From contig CAZYEX010000099.1 in the NCBI GenBank assembly GCA_964646605.1, positions 108,850-172,849 of the forward strand: 64,000 bases of DNA, in the 5' to 3' direction. The position numbers were made by a program, and so were the translations under genes. The first letter of the stretch is position 1. Every line of letters begins with the position of its first letter. A model generated the notes under the pieces. It did no database searches. It worked only from the letters and a program-made list of their open reading frames with translations, and was not told the DNA's origin. Shown in pieces: positions 17,018 to 24,232 of the stretch. Source of the DNA: SBAX01 sp964646605. Its GTDB lineage: Bacteria; Planctomycetota; Phycisphaerae; UBA1845.

Positions 17018-18601
17018 TCAAGCCTTCGGGTTGATCACGTTCACCTGTCGGAATCGCGCGTGCGAGGCCGCGTGGGTCATCCATCCCGACTGACCGGGCT
17101 GACCTTTTCCGCAGTTGGTGAAACCGTGCTCCTGCCAGTGGGCCTTGTCCGCCACGCCGTCGCAGCTGTTCCAAAACTCCGGCGTGATGCCGTTGTAGAT
17201 CACGTTCTTGAGCATGGCCCCGCGCTTGCCGTTCTTGATCTCCCAGAAGGCGTCGCCGCCGAATTGGAAGTTGTAGCGCTTTTGGTCGATCGAGAAGCTC
17301 CCTCGCCCCTCGATGTAGATGCCGTCCTGCACGCCCGCGAGCAGCGAATCGAGCGTTTCCTTGCCCGGTTCGAGTCCGACGTTGGCGATGCGCACGATGG
17401 GCACCGAACTCCAACTGTCGGCACGGGACGATCCGCGGGAGCGTTTCTCGCCGATCGCCCCGGCTACTTCGCGGTTGGTCGAGTACCCGCGGTGAACGCC
17501 CTCCTCGATGATCGCCCATCTCTGCCCCGCAACCCCGTCGTCGTCGTAACCGGTGCTGGCCATGCCGCCTTGCCGCGTGTTGTCGGCGATGAGGTTTATG
17601 TGTTTGGAGCCGTATTGCAGCTTGTTGAGTTGATCCGGAGTCATGAAGCTCGTGCCCGCGTAATTGGCTTCGTAGCCCAAAGCGCGATCGAGCTCCGTCG
17701 GATGCCCGCAGCTCTCGTGGATGGTCAACGACAAATGACCCGGATCGAGGACCAGGTCGAACTTGCCCGGCGCGGGCTGTTTGGCTTTGACCTTCTCGAC
17801 CGCCTCCGCGGCGACCCGCGGAGCGTTGGCCAGGAAATTGGCAGCCGTCATGTGCTCATACCCCGTTCGCCGGAAGGGCACGGAGTATTCACGCGATTGG
17901 AAGTCATCCTCGCCCTTGGCGGTGGCGCCGAAACTCCCCCCCACGGCCAGCAGATCGAAATCCAGCACCGTCCCCTCCGTCGAGGCGAAGTGCTTGAGGT
18001 CCCGCTGGGCCCAAAGAAAACCATTGGAGCGGATGATCCCGTTTTCTTTGTGAAGAATCTCGCTGACCTGCAAGAGCATGTCGCACTTGTCGGACAGCGG
18101 CACGGTGAAAGGGTCGATCTGGAACGCCGTCCGCACGCGGTCCTTGTGAACGGGTTCGTCGGCCAGTCGGACCGGCTCTCTCATCAACGTGTGGCTGGCC
18201 CGAGCGATCTCGACGGCGCGATCCGCGGTCCGCTCGATCTCCCACTGCGTGAAGTCGGCGCTCGCCGCGAAACCCCAGGCCCCGTTGTAGAGCGCGCGGA
18301 TTCCGAAACCGCTGTCGAAGCGCTCGCCGATGCCCGCGATCCGCCGATCCTCGGCCCGGACCGATTGGTTCCGCGTTTCCAACAGCCGGATGTCGCCGTA
18401 CCCGCACCCGCCGGCTTTGACCCGCGAGAGGGCAAGCTGAGCGAGTTCCGGCCACTGGTCCTTGGGAACCGGTCCCATCGACCCTGCGGGCAAATCCGCA
18501 AAAGGCCGGCCGATTGAACACCCGCCAAGATACAACCCCGCAGCCCCGCCCGCCGCCGCGCTCAGAAACTGTCGCCGACTGAATCCGCTTTCCAAAGACA
18601 T
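17018..18601 (-). CDS. tldD: TldD-family metallopeptidase with Tat/lipoprotein signal
   Basis: The 527-residue protein is the catalytic TldD subunit: HESCGHPTELDRALGYE (about residues 300-316) gives the zinc HExxxH motif, and GYDDDGVAGQ and RIANVGLEPG are conserved loops. The N-terminus is unusual: SRRQFLSAAAGGAAGLYLGG looks like a twin-arginine signal, and is followed by a cysteine (LGGC) that would serve as a lipobox. Canonical TldD is cytoplasmic. This suggests an exported, lipid-anchored protease, a variant found in planctomycetes and a few other phyla. It is first in a minus-strand run with a HicB-like gene, a small gene and pmbA. Confidence 0.85.
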   Translation of the reverse strand: MSLESGFSRRQFLSAAAGGAAGLYLGGCSIGRPFADLPAGSMGPVPKDQWPELAQLALSRVKAGGCGYGDIRLLETRNQSVRAEDRRIAGIGERFDSGFGIRALYNGAWGFAASADFTQWEIERTADRAVEIARASHTLMREPVRLADEPVHKDRVRTAFQIDPFTVPLSDKCDMLLQVSEILHKENGIIRSNGFLWAQRDLKHFASTEGTVLDFDLLAVGGSFGATAKGEDDFQSREYSVPFRRTGYEHMTAANFLANAPRVAAEAVEKVKAKQPAPGKFDLVLDPGHLSLTIHESCGHPTELDRALGYEANYAGTSFMTPDQLNKLQYGSKHINLIADNTRQGGMASTGYDDDGVAGQRWAIIEEGVHRGYSTNREVAGAIGEKRSRGSSRADSWSSVPIVRIANVGLEPGKETLDSLLAGVQDGIYIEGRGSFSIDQKRYNFQFGGDAFWEIKNGKRGAMLKNVIYNGITPEFWNSCDGVADKAHWQEHGFTNCGKGQPGQSGWMTHAASHARFRQVNVINPKA

Positions 18602-18970
18602 CGTTGCCTCCTGCTTACGGTTGGTCTAACGAGGGGGGAAGGATACCAATCCCGCGGCCGCGGGGCAAGGCGGGCTCGGTAACGGGAATCTAGGTTGCGG
18701 TTTCTGGCGCCGGTTCGGAGAGACGCACTTTGCGCCGCCACACGGCCCGAGTATCTGGGCTGGCAAGGAACGGGTGCCGAGAAACCTTATCCTAAGGACT
18801 CTGGGGAGCGCCCGCCCCGGAGAGCCTGACAAGTTTTTGCGGCAACGGAGCATGATGGCGTTGAAGACGGTCCCCAGATCACCGCTCACACCCGAGCCAC
18901 GGCGCGTTGGCCGAGCGAGAGACTACACTTCAGTCTGTTGGTTGCTGGCCGCTGGTTGGCTCGCCTGACG

Positions 18971-19013
18971 GGTGCCATTGACGGCTCGCCCGCCAATGCT
19001 CCGCTTCGCTGGG
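18971..19013. repeat. Palindromic element of the GGTGCC type
   Basis: CATTG at 18976-18980 pairs with CAATG at 18994-18998 around a GC-rich middle, and the unit is bounded by GGTGCC at the left and GGTGCCA at the right. A related hairpin occurs at 60125-60147. Confidence 0.4.
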
Positions 19014-19053
19014 TGCCAAGGGTCCCGGCGGTCAATCCGAGCGTGCAGCGGCT

Positions 19054-19079
19054 CCCCTTTACGGGAAGCGTCAAGGGCA
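19054..19079 (+). repeat. 26-nt repeat, left copy
   Basis: This unit runs from CCCCTTTAC to GCGTCAAGGGCA. An inverted copy at 22021-22046 is identical at 24 of 26 positions. Together they bracket the AAA_14 ATPase gene and the DUF1428 fragment. Confidence 0.65.
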
Positions 19080-19208
19080 AGCGCGGGCCCAGTATCCGAG
19101 CCCGAAGCGCAAGCGACTGGTCTCGCCCGAACCGCGATCCCCGCGCACGTCGCACGACCGATCCCTCGACACGCCCCCCGCGAACGCCAACGGCGTTTCG
19201 TCGCTCAG

Positions 19209-19239
19209 CCCAGGGTCGCCGCGCACCGGCCACCCTGGG
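19209..19239. repeat. Hairpin with 8-bp CCCAGGGT stem
   Basis: CCCAGGGT (19209-19216) pairs perfectly with ACCCTGGG (19232-19239), with a further 3-bp inner stem. No T-run follows, so a dispersed palindrome is likelier than a terminator. Confidence 0.55.
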
Positions 19240-19667
19240 AATCAAACCCGCCACGCCACCCCGACCCCAACGTGGGTTGCACCCAACCCCGTCCCGGCGG
19301 AACGAGCGACATTAGCCCAACGCCTTCAGTGTGCTGGGACCAACAAGCGCCCCCTCAACCTCCCCCCTTACAAAGAGGGTCCGAGGGCGACCAAGGCGGA
19401 AGCTCGAACGGTGGGTACTCGAGACCCGCATGCCAAAACCCAGTCCGCCCCTATCGGGTCGAGACGCCAGCAGGCACGACGCAAAGCCTCGAGCGCCCCG
19501 CCACCCACCGTGCCAAGGCCCGATGAAGCGACCGATCGTGGGCTTGGGGTAGGTGACGTGAAGCGCGCTCGCTCAAGCCGTTCCGAGGCGAGGCCGGGAA
19601 GACAGCCATACGTTTGGGGGTTGATTACTCAGGAAACGGGGGCACCTAGGGTCACTGACCCCTCTCA

Positions 19668-21668
19668 CTATCGCAACAACAAGAAGGTAGACGCGGGAAC
19701 TGCGATTGCACAATCGCCCTTTGGGCCTTCGATCGTCTGCGTGACGATCAGCCCCAACTTCGCGCCATAAGCAGGTTTGCCGCAGAATGAGTCGACGCCT
19801 TTGAGATCACTTGCCTCCGGCCCGCCGCGACGGTATTTGACCTCGACAGGGATGCGGCTAGTGCCGATGGTCAGGACTAGATCCACTTCGGGCTCGGCAG
19901 TGCGTTCCGGGAACCATGCCAGTTCCACGCCCGGTATTCCCTTGAGGAAGTAACCCAGTACGCTCTCCATCACGTGACCGACTTGGGTCGAAACGGCCTC
20001 GTCGCAATCCTTCAGCGCCTCAGGGTCTAGCGGGAGCGTCTCTTGAAGGATGCCGTTGCGCACGAAGTGATCGCACACACAGAGCTTTGGAGCGTGACCC
20101 TGCCTTTTGGCCAACATCTCCAGAGGCATGATCCGATAGAGCAAAAGCGAGTCGGCCAGAAAATCTATTGCCGCGGTCACTCTGCTGTTTGGTACAGGCG
20201 TGCCGAGGATCGTCTGAATCTCCTCGGCAAATCGCTTTGGTGCAACTGACTGTCCGGCATACCGGCAGACCATCCGAAACACCTCGCGCACAAAGGCGGA
20301 GTCCAACGCAGGAGCATGTGGTCGGTGCCCCGGGTCGTGCTCGATCGTCTTAGTGATGACCTCGCTGATCACCTGTTGACGGATCTTGTCCACATCCCTT
20401 TCACTGGTGCTGTGGCACAGGGGATAGCCGCCCAATTGAGAGAAGGACCGGAAAGCCTCGGTGCGGAGTTTGGCGTGCTTTTTCCCGTGCGCGATCAGTC
20501 CGAGCCAAAAGTCGCGTTTCTTCCAATCTTCGAGCGCGGCGCTGGGCGCGTACGCCGGCAGATCGCCCAGTGCGCGAATGCCCGCAACTTCGGACAGGCG
20601 CAGCGGACCGAGCTCGATCGTGGTCATCCGCCCCGCCAGGTTGTCTTGCCCCGTGGCGATTCGTAAGGCGGAGCTTCCGGTGACAACGATGCGGGCGTCA
20701 GAGTGGTCCGCGAGGATCTTGAGCTGCGCCGACCACTTGGGGAGGTTTTGAACCTCATCGAGCAGGAGATAGGCCGGTTCGCCAACCTTGGCTGCTGCAT
20801 TGAGCGTGCGTTTGAGTATGTTCTCCTCGAACCAGCGCACGATCGCTTCGATCGGCTGGGCCAATCCCCCAAGGCCCGGCGCCTCGTCAAACTGAACATA
20901 TATGATTCGGGAAGGATCAACCGGCTTGTCAGTCGGGTCGGGCCGCCCAATGAGCAAAAGCTCCTCGATGAGCTGCGCTTGCAGGACGCTCTTGCCAACA
21001 CGGCGAGAGCCGCGAATCGCCACGATCTTGGCGAGCCTGCTCTCCAATCGATCCACGATCTCGGCGAATGCCCACCGGCGGAACCGCTCCGGTTCTTTCA
21101 TCGGCTGCGCGCGCCACCAGGGATTGTTTCGTTCGAGGAACGCGACCAATTCCGGATCGAGACCTCCAAGCGGCACGGTTTCGTAGACTGGCTTGGGCTT
21201 GCGCGACAGCTTGGCGACGCGCGACACGCCGCGCCAGAACTGGTGTTTGGTCAGCTTCTTCCCGGTCAGTTTCGCAAACCGCCGGTGCATCTCGTCGAAC
21301 TTAGCCGTATACGGCAGATGATCGCGATTGCCGATGCCGTCGGGCATCAGGCGGAGGATTTCCAACTGTTCATCGTCCGTCAACGTCGGAGTGCGTGGGG
21401 CTTTTTTCTTGTCGCCCTTGGTCCCAAGCCCGCCACCCTTGCCGATGCTCGAAAGCATGCGCCAGAAGTCCACCTCCTTCATCGTGGACTTCCGCTCCTT
21501 CTCGAACTTGGCTTTGAGCCGTTCGAACTCCTCCGTGTAAGGGAGAGCATCCCGCGGGAGTTCGCAATCAGCCAAGAGGGCCAAGACGAGAGCCTTGTCG
21601 CCCTCGGAATACTTCGTACGAGCATTCGTATCGGCGAAGGTAGTGCTCCTTGATCTGACTCCGTTCAC
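19668..21668 (-). CDS. AAA_14/DUF4143-type ATPase with duplicated N-terminal module
   Basis: From the GTG at 21668 the product has about 666 residues. Two copies of a roughly 60-residue module come first (LPYT at 42-45 and 118-121, each followed by FWR exactly 26 residues later). A P-loop ATPase follows: Walker A GSRRVGKSVLQAQ near 220 and Walker B YLLLDEVQNLPKW. VVTGSSALRIATGQDNLAGR matches the AAA_14 sensor, and the C-terminus (EVDLVLTIGTSRIPVEVKYR) resembles the DUF4143/nuclease-like tail. Such ATPases are widespread in mobile regions and have no agreed function. The frame stays open to 21857, but that part covers the regulatory side of the DUF1428 fragment, so the start is uncertain. Confidence 0.8.
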   Translation of the reverse strand: MNGVRSRSTTFADTNARTKYSEGDKALVLALLADCELPRDALPYTEEFERLKAKFEKERKSTMKEVDFWRMLSSIGKGGGLGTKGDKKKAPRTPTLTDDEQLEILRLMPDGIGNRDHLPYTAKFDEMHRRFAKLTGKKLTKHQFWRGVSRVAKLSRKPKPVYETVPLGGLDPELVAFLERNNPWWRAQPMKEPERFRRWAFAEIVDRLESRLAKIVAIRGSRRVGKSVLQAQLIEELLLIGRPDPTDKPVDPSRIIYVQFDEAPGLGGLAQPIEAIVRWFEENILKRTLNAAAKVGEPAYLLLDEVQNLPKWSAQLKILADHSDARIVVTGSSALRIATGQDNLAGRMTTIELGPLRLSEVAGIRALGDLPAYAPSAALEDWKKRDFWLGLIAHGKKHAKLRTEAFRSFSQLGGYPLCHSTSERDVDKIRQQVISEVITKTIEHDPGHRPHAPALDSAFVREVFRMVCRYAGQSVAPKRFAEEIQTILGTPVPNSRVTAAIDFLADSLLLYRIMPLEMLAKRQGHAPKLCVCDHFVRNGILQETLPLDPEALKDCDEAVSTQVGHVMESVLGYFLKGIPGVELAWFPERTAEPEVDLVLTIGTSRIPVEVKYRRGGPEASDLKGVDSFCGKPAYGAKLGLIVTQTIEGPKGDCAIAVPASTFLLLR

Positions 21669-21873
21669 GTGGGAAGAGTATACGCGACGCGCATCCCCTG
21701 TCCAAGTCACATCTTTCCACCTGCGCCCTTGCCAGGCTCGTGAGCTTTCTCTACTGAGCCGAAACCGGCAACGGGCGCCACGTTGGACGGCAAGCCGACA
21801 GGCGTGACCGGAGTCCCCGGCCTTTCCGAAAGCGGCCAGGTTTGATTGAATTCGCAACCAAAGGAGAATTCAC

Positions 21874-21975
21874 ATGCGATACGTCGACGGATTTGTCTTG
21901 CCGGTCCCGAAGAAGACGCGTAGTTCTCTCCCACGCGTTGGGGGCGGCGACCCGAAGGTGGTTCCAACCCCGTAA
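21874..21975 (+). pseudogene. Truncated start of a DUF1428 family gene
   Basis: AAAGGAG lies seven bases before an ATG at 21874. The first 14 codons read MRYVDGFVLPVPKK, which is the standard DUF1428 opening. The similarity stops abruptly at about base 21916, where a repeat-like stretch begins, and a TAA follows at 21973-21975. A normal DUF1428 protein has about 115-120 residues. The Shine-Dalgarno and N-terminus are intact while the rest has been replaced by repeat DNA. No remaining DUF1428 sequence was seen elsewhere in the window. Confidence 0.7.
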
Positions 21976-22020
21976 CAGGGTACAGCACCCACCGGGGGTG
22001 GCGTACGTTGACCCCGCGCC

Positions 22021-22046
22021 TGCCCTTGACGCTTCGTGTAAAGGGG
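22021..22046 (-). repeat. 26-nt repeat, right inverted copy
   Basis: Reverse complement of the unit at 19054-19079 with two mismatches. It lies just downstream of the truncated DUF1428 start. Confidence 0.65.
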
Positions 22047-22170
22047 GGCCGCTTGGGGTTCGGACGGGGCCGGTCCCTCGCGCTCGATTCGGTTCGGCGA
22101 ACCGGCACCTGTCCTTCGTAATTCGTAATCCCCTCCCGTTCCCCATTCGCTCTTCGCTATTCGCCATTCC

Positions 22171-22190
22171 GCGTGATCGCCCGATCACGC
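22171..22190. promoter_or_regulatory. Perfect 9-bp inverted repeat
   Basis: GCGTGATCG and CGATCACGC are separated by two bases. It looks like a regulator or recombinase site rather than a terminator, as no T-run follows. It lies 121 bases before the first parS-like site. Its protein is unknown. Confidence 0.45.
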
Positions 22191-22311
22191 CATCTCCGCC
22201 GATCACCCCGCAAGTTCTAGGGGATAGGGAAAGGCGCATCCCGCGCCCGCGCGACCCACCTCGCCGCGGGCCGCCTCCTCCGCGCCCAGCCGGTTCGTTT
22301 GTAACAATCCA

Positions 22312-22327
22312 TGTTCCACGTGGAACA
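22312..22327. promoter_or_regulatory. parS: parS-like centromere site 1
   Basis: TGTTCCACGTGGAACA is a perfect 16-bp palindrome matching the conserved bacterial ParB-binding consensus (TGTTNCACGTGNAACA). ParB loads at such sites and spreads, directing chromosome segregation; parS sites normally lie near oriC. Confidence 0.8.
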
Positions 22328-22369
22328 TCGTTTGCGCCTCCCGTTTGCGCCTTCCCCACGCGCGAAACT

Positions 22370-22385
22370 TGTTTCACGTGAAACA
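22370..22385. promoter_or_regulatory. parS: parS-like centromere site 2
   Basis: TGTTTCACGTGAAACA is also a perfect 16-bp palindrome and is the most common natural parS sequence. It starts 58 bases after the start of site 1. No parA or parB gene is in the window. Two exact sites so close together are very unlikely to be chance. Confidence 0.85.
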
Positions 22386-22421
22386 TCGTTCGCGCCTGCG
22401 GTTTTCGCGCGCCGCGCAGGG

Positions 22422-23549
22422 CTACGCCTCCGCCGTTCGGCGGGCGAAGCGGGCGGCTTGTTTGACGGTGGTCAGGGCGGTGTCGGGGAGGATTCCGAAA
22501 TGGTCGAGGGTCGCGGCTGTGACGCCGCTCTGCGCCGCTTGGGCCAGAAAACCCACGAACTGCGAACCGCCCCCGCCCATGGTCCATTCCGCGGAAAGTT
22601 GGATTTCGCCGCCGACCGTCCCGGCCGTCTCGGGGACCTCCTGTCGCCGTGGTGCGCCCAAGTCGGTGATGACGACATCGGCTAGACCCGCGGTCGGGGA
22701 CACGCCGTCGTCGAATCCGGGCGGCGGGCTGGTCACCAGAACGGGACAGCGCGACGCGGTCTTGACGGCCCGCAGCCCGGCGTCAAGTGCCTCGCTCTGA
22801 CACCGCCGATAGTCGGTCAGCGCGGGGAGCGACGGCTCCGCATCGGTGGAGGCGCCGAGCTCGAGCGCCCGCTGCAAGTGCCGCCGGGTTGACTCCTGAA
22901 CGGCTGCCGCGTCGATGCCGGATTCAACCGCATGGCGTCGGCAGGACTCGCAAAAGCAAACGCCGAGCAGCGACTGTTCGACGTCCCCCCAGGAACTGCC
23001 GGACCGCCACGGTTGCGACCACGCCTCCCACCAACCGAGTCGATAGTCGGCCAGGACCAGACCCGCAACGGTCCCCCCGGCCGACAAATCCGCAGCCGCT
23101 GCGGCGAGGAGAGACTGAACTTCCTTGTTCGCCAGGCAGAGCGAAAGCTCGGAGGCGTCGCCGTAGACATTGCGGCAGGCGAACTCCGGATAGCGCTCCG
23201 CCATCCGTCCGGTCGTCGCCGCCGACAACACCGCGCGCATTTTGAGGTCGTGCCTGTCGCAAGCCTCGGCGATTCGCGCCAGCGGATTGCCCGCCCGGAC
23301 CCAGGTCGAGACGATCGGCCGGCAGCGAAGGTGGGCGTAAAAGCGGTCCGCGGTGGGGAAGAAGAATCCGCCCCGGGTGCTGAAGACGCGCGGCTGGACA
23401 TTGCGAACGCGAAGCTCGCGGCAGGGAGGCGTGGTCGCCCAAGCGGAAAGCCCGTCGATCCCAAACTCGCCGCGCAGGCGGGCGAACAGGCCGTGAAGGT
23501 CTACGTCGCTCAGGTCCCAGGGATAGGCAAGTAGGTAAATCTTGAACAT
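22422..23549 (-). CDS. Hypothetical protein, possible TIM-barrel glycosidase-like
   Basis: The 375-residue product starts MFKIYLLAYPWDL and has alternating strands and helices, with PIVSTWVRAGNPLARIAEAC, GLVLADYRLGWWEAW and DVVITDLGAPRRQEV. A CxxC pair (GVCFCESCRRHAVESG) near residue 200 resembles a segment of glycosidase-like proteins in which CFC-x-xC-x5-G precedes a helix. I think a TIM-barrel hydrolase-like fold is possible but cannot confirm catalytic acids. The start at 23549 is chosen because it lies just 4 bases after the stop of the upstream small gene, implying an operon. The chromosome-segregation sites lie downstream of its stop. Confidence 0.6.
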   Translation of the reverse strand: MFKIYLLAYPWDLSDVDLHGLFARLRGEFGIDGLSAWATTPPCRELRVRNVQPRVFSTRGGFFFPTADRFYAHLRCRPIVSTWVRAGNPLARIAEACDRHDLKMRAVLSAATTGRMAERYPEFACRNVYGDASELSLCLANKEVQSLLAAAAADLSAGGTVAGLVLADYRLGWWEAWSQPWRSGSSWGDVEQSLLGVCFCESCRRHAVESGIDAAAVQESTRRHLQRALELGASTDAEPSLPALTDYRRCQSEALDAGLRAVKTASRCPVLVTSPPPGFDDGVSPTAGLADVVITDLGAPRRQEVPETAGTVGGEIQLSAEWTMGGGGSQFVGFLAQAAQSGVTAATLDHFGILPDTALTTVKQAARFARRTAEA

Positions 23550-23553
23550 CGCG

Positions 23554-23811
23554 TCAGGCCCCGTCCCCAGGCCCGGCGCGGGCCACCTCGTCAAAAGTGT
23601 TCTCCAGGGCGTCGAGCATCCGCCGGTGGGCCTGATCGGCTGTTACACCGTAGAAACGCGGCGCGACAGCCTCACCACCAGGCTTTTCCCGCCCCTCGGC
23701 GTCCACTTCCCGGCAGGTCGAAACCCAGCGATCGTCGATCAGTTCAACGTGGATTCCGAACCAGCGGGGCGGGGCCGCAGCGTTCCAGGCCTTGTAAACG
23801 TGGTATGGCAT
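23554..23811 (-). CDS. Small conserved hypothetical protein
   Basis: The 85-residue product (MPYHVYKAWNAAAPPRWFG, later YGVTADQAHRRMLDALEN) has a beta-rich N-terminal half and one C-terminal amphipathic helix. I do not recognise a domain. It is followed four bases later by the gene at 22422-23549, so they are probably an operon. The product has no signal peptide. Confidence 0.55.
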   Translation of the reverse strand: MPYHVYKAWNAAAPPRWFGIHVELIDDRWVSTCREVDAEGREKPGGEAVAPRFYGVTADQAHRRMLDALENTFDEVARAGPGDGA

Positions 23812-24018
23812 TGACCCGCCGCCCTTTCCGACCTGTGAGGCTGGGGGCCTATCCTACCCATCTTTTCCCCCCACGCCAACCGGGCATGGACCAAAGCCGG
23901 CCCCCCGGAAATGCCTCTTTCCCTCGGCGGACGGGATGGTATAGTCCCCGCGTGGTGGACGCCCTTCCGGCGCGGGAGGGTCGGTCGCGCCGGTTCCTTC
24001 AACCAAGGAGGATTACAT

Positions 24019-24099
24019 ATGGGTTGGTGGATTTGGGCTCTTCTTGCCGGATTGGCTTATTGGTTCCTCGTTCTGTCGCCAGGTTCTACGCCAGCGTAG
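24019..24099 (+). CDS. 26-residue single-pass membrane protein
   Basis: AAGGAGG lies six bases before the ATG at 24019, an ideal Shine-Dalgarno. The product (MGWWIWALLAGLAYWFLVLS, then PGSTPA) is one tryptophan-rich transmembrane helix with a short polar tail and has no signal-peptidase site. A strong hairpin with a T-run follows 42 bases later. The frame continues open upstream, but the ribosome site decides this start. Function is unknown; stand-alone small membrane helices may regulate larger membrane proteins or be toxins of type I systems. No antisense RNA is obvious. Confidence 0.65.
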   Translation: MGWWIWALLAGLAYWFLVLSPGSTPA

Positions 24100-24140
24100 G
24101 AATCTCCGACCGTCCGCAAATCGCGGACCGGCAAAAACGG

Positions 24141-24192
24141 GCGGCGAGACGCTGCGGGCGATTTTCGACCCGGCGTCTCGCCGCGTTGTTTT
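24141..24192. terminator. Bidirectional intrinsic terminator
   Basis: A perfect 12-bp stem (GCGGCGAGACGC at 24141-24152 with GCGTCTCGCCGC at 24173-24184) has a 20-base loop. TTGTTTTTG follows on the plus strand and a GCAAAAACG run precedes it, so it can end both the small plus-strand gene and the minus-strand gene at 24233-25924. Confidence 0.8.
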
Positions 24193-24232
24193 TGCGGAGG
24201 GGACAGTTTGTTCGCACGGGCGGTGGAGCGGT

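Larger units (their letters stand above)
18602..19667. other. Long non-coding, repeat-rich region
   Basis: About 1.07 kb without a credible gene. Open frames here give low-complexity Arg/Pro-rich peptides. It holds several hairpin-like elements: 18971-19013 (GCCATTG / CAATGC arms), the 26-nt repeat at 19054-19079, and a strong hairpin at 19209-19239. The segment at 19350-19400 has further short C-rich inverted words. No tRNA or known RNA was recognised. Confidence 0.5.

Noticed and set aside
16865..18517. 550-residue plus frame opposite tldD
   Set aside because: Shadow of tldD with Arg/His-rich composition.
19200..19270. tRNA-like look (GGGTTTGATTCCC on the minus strand)
   Set aside because: No acceptor or anticodon stems could be built around it; it is part of a palindromic repeat.
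21669..21857. N-terminal extension of the AAA_14 ATPase
   Set aside because: Arg/Ser-rich, no similarity to the repeated module, and runs to the DUF1428 ribosome-site region.
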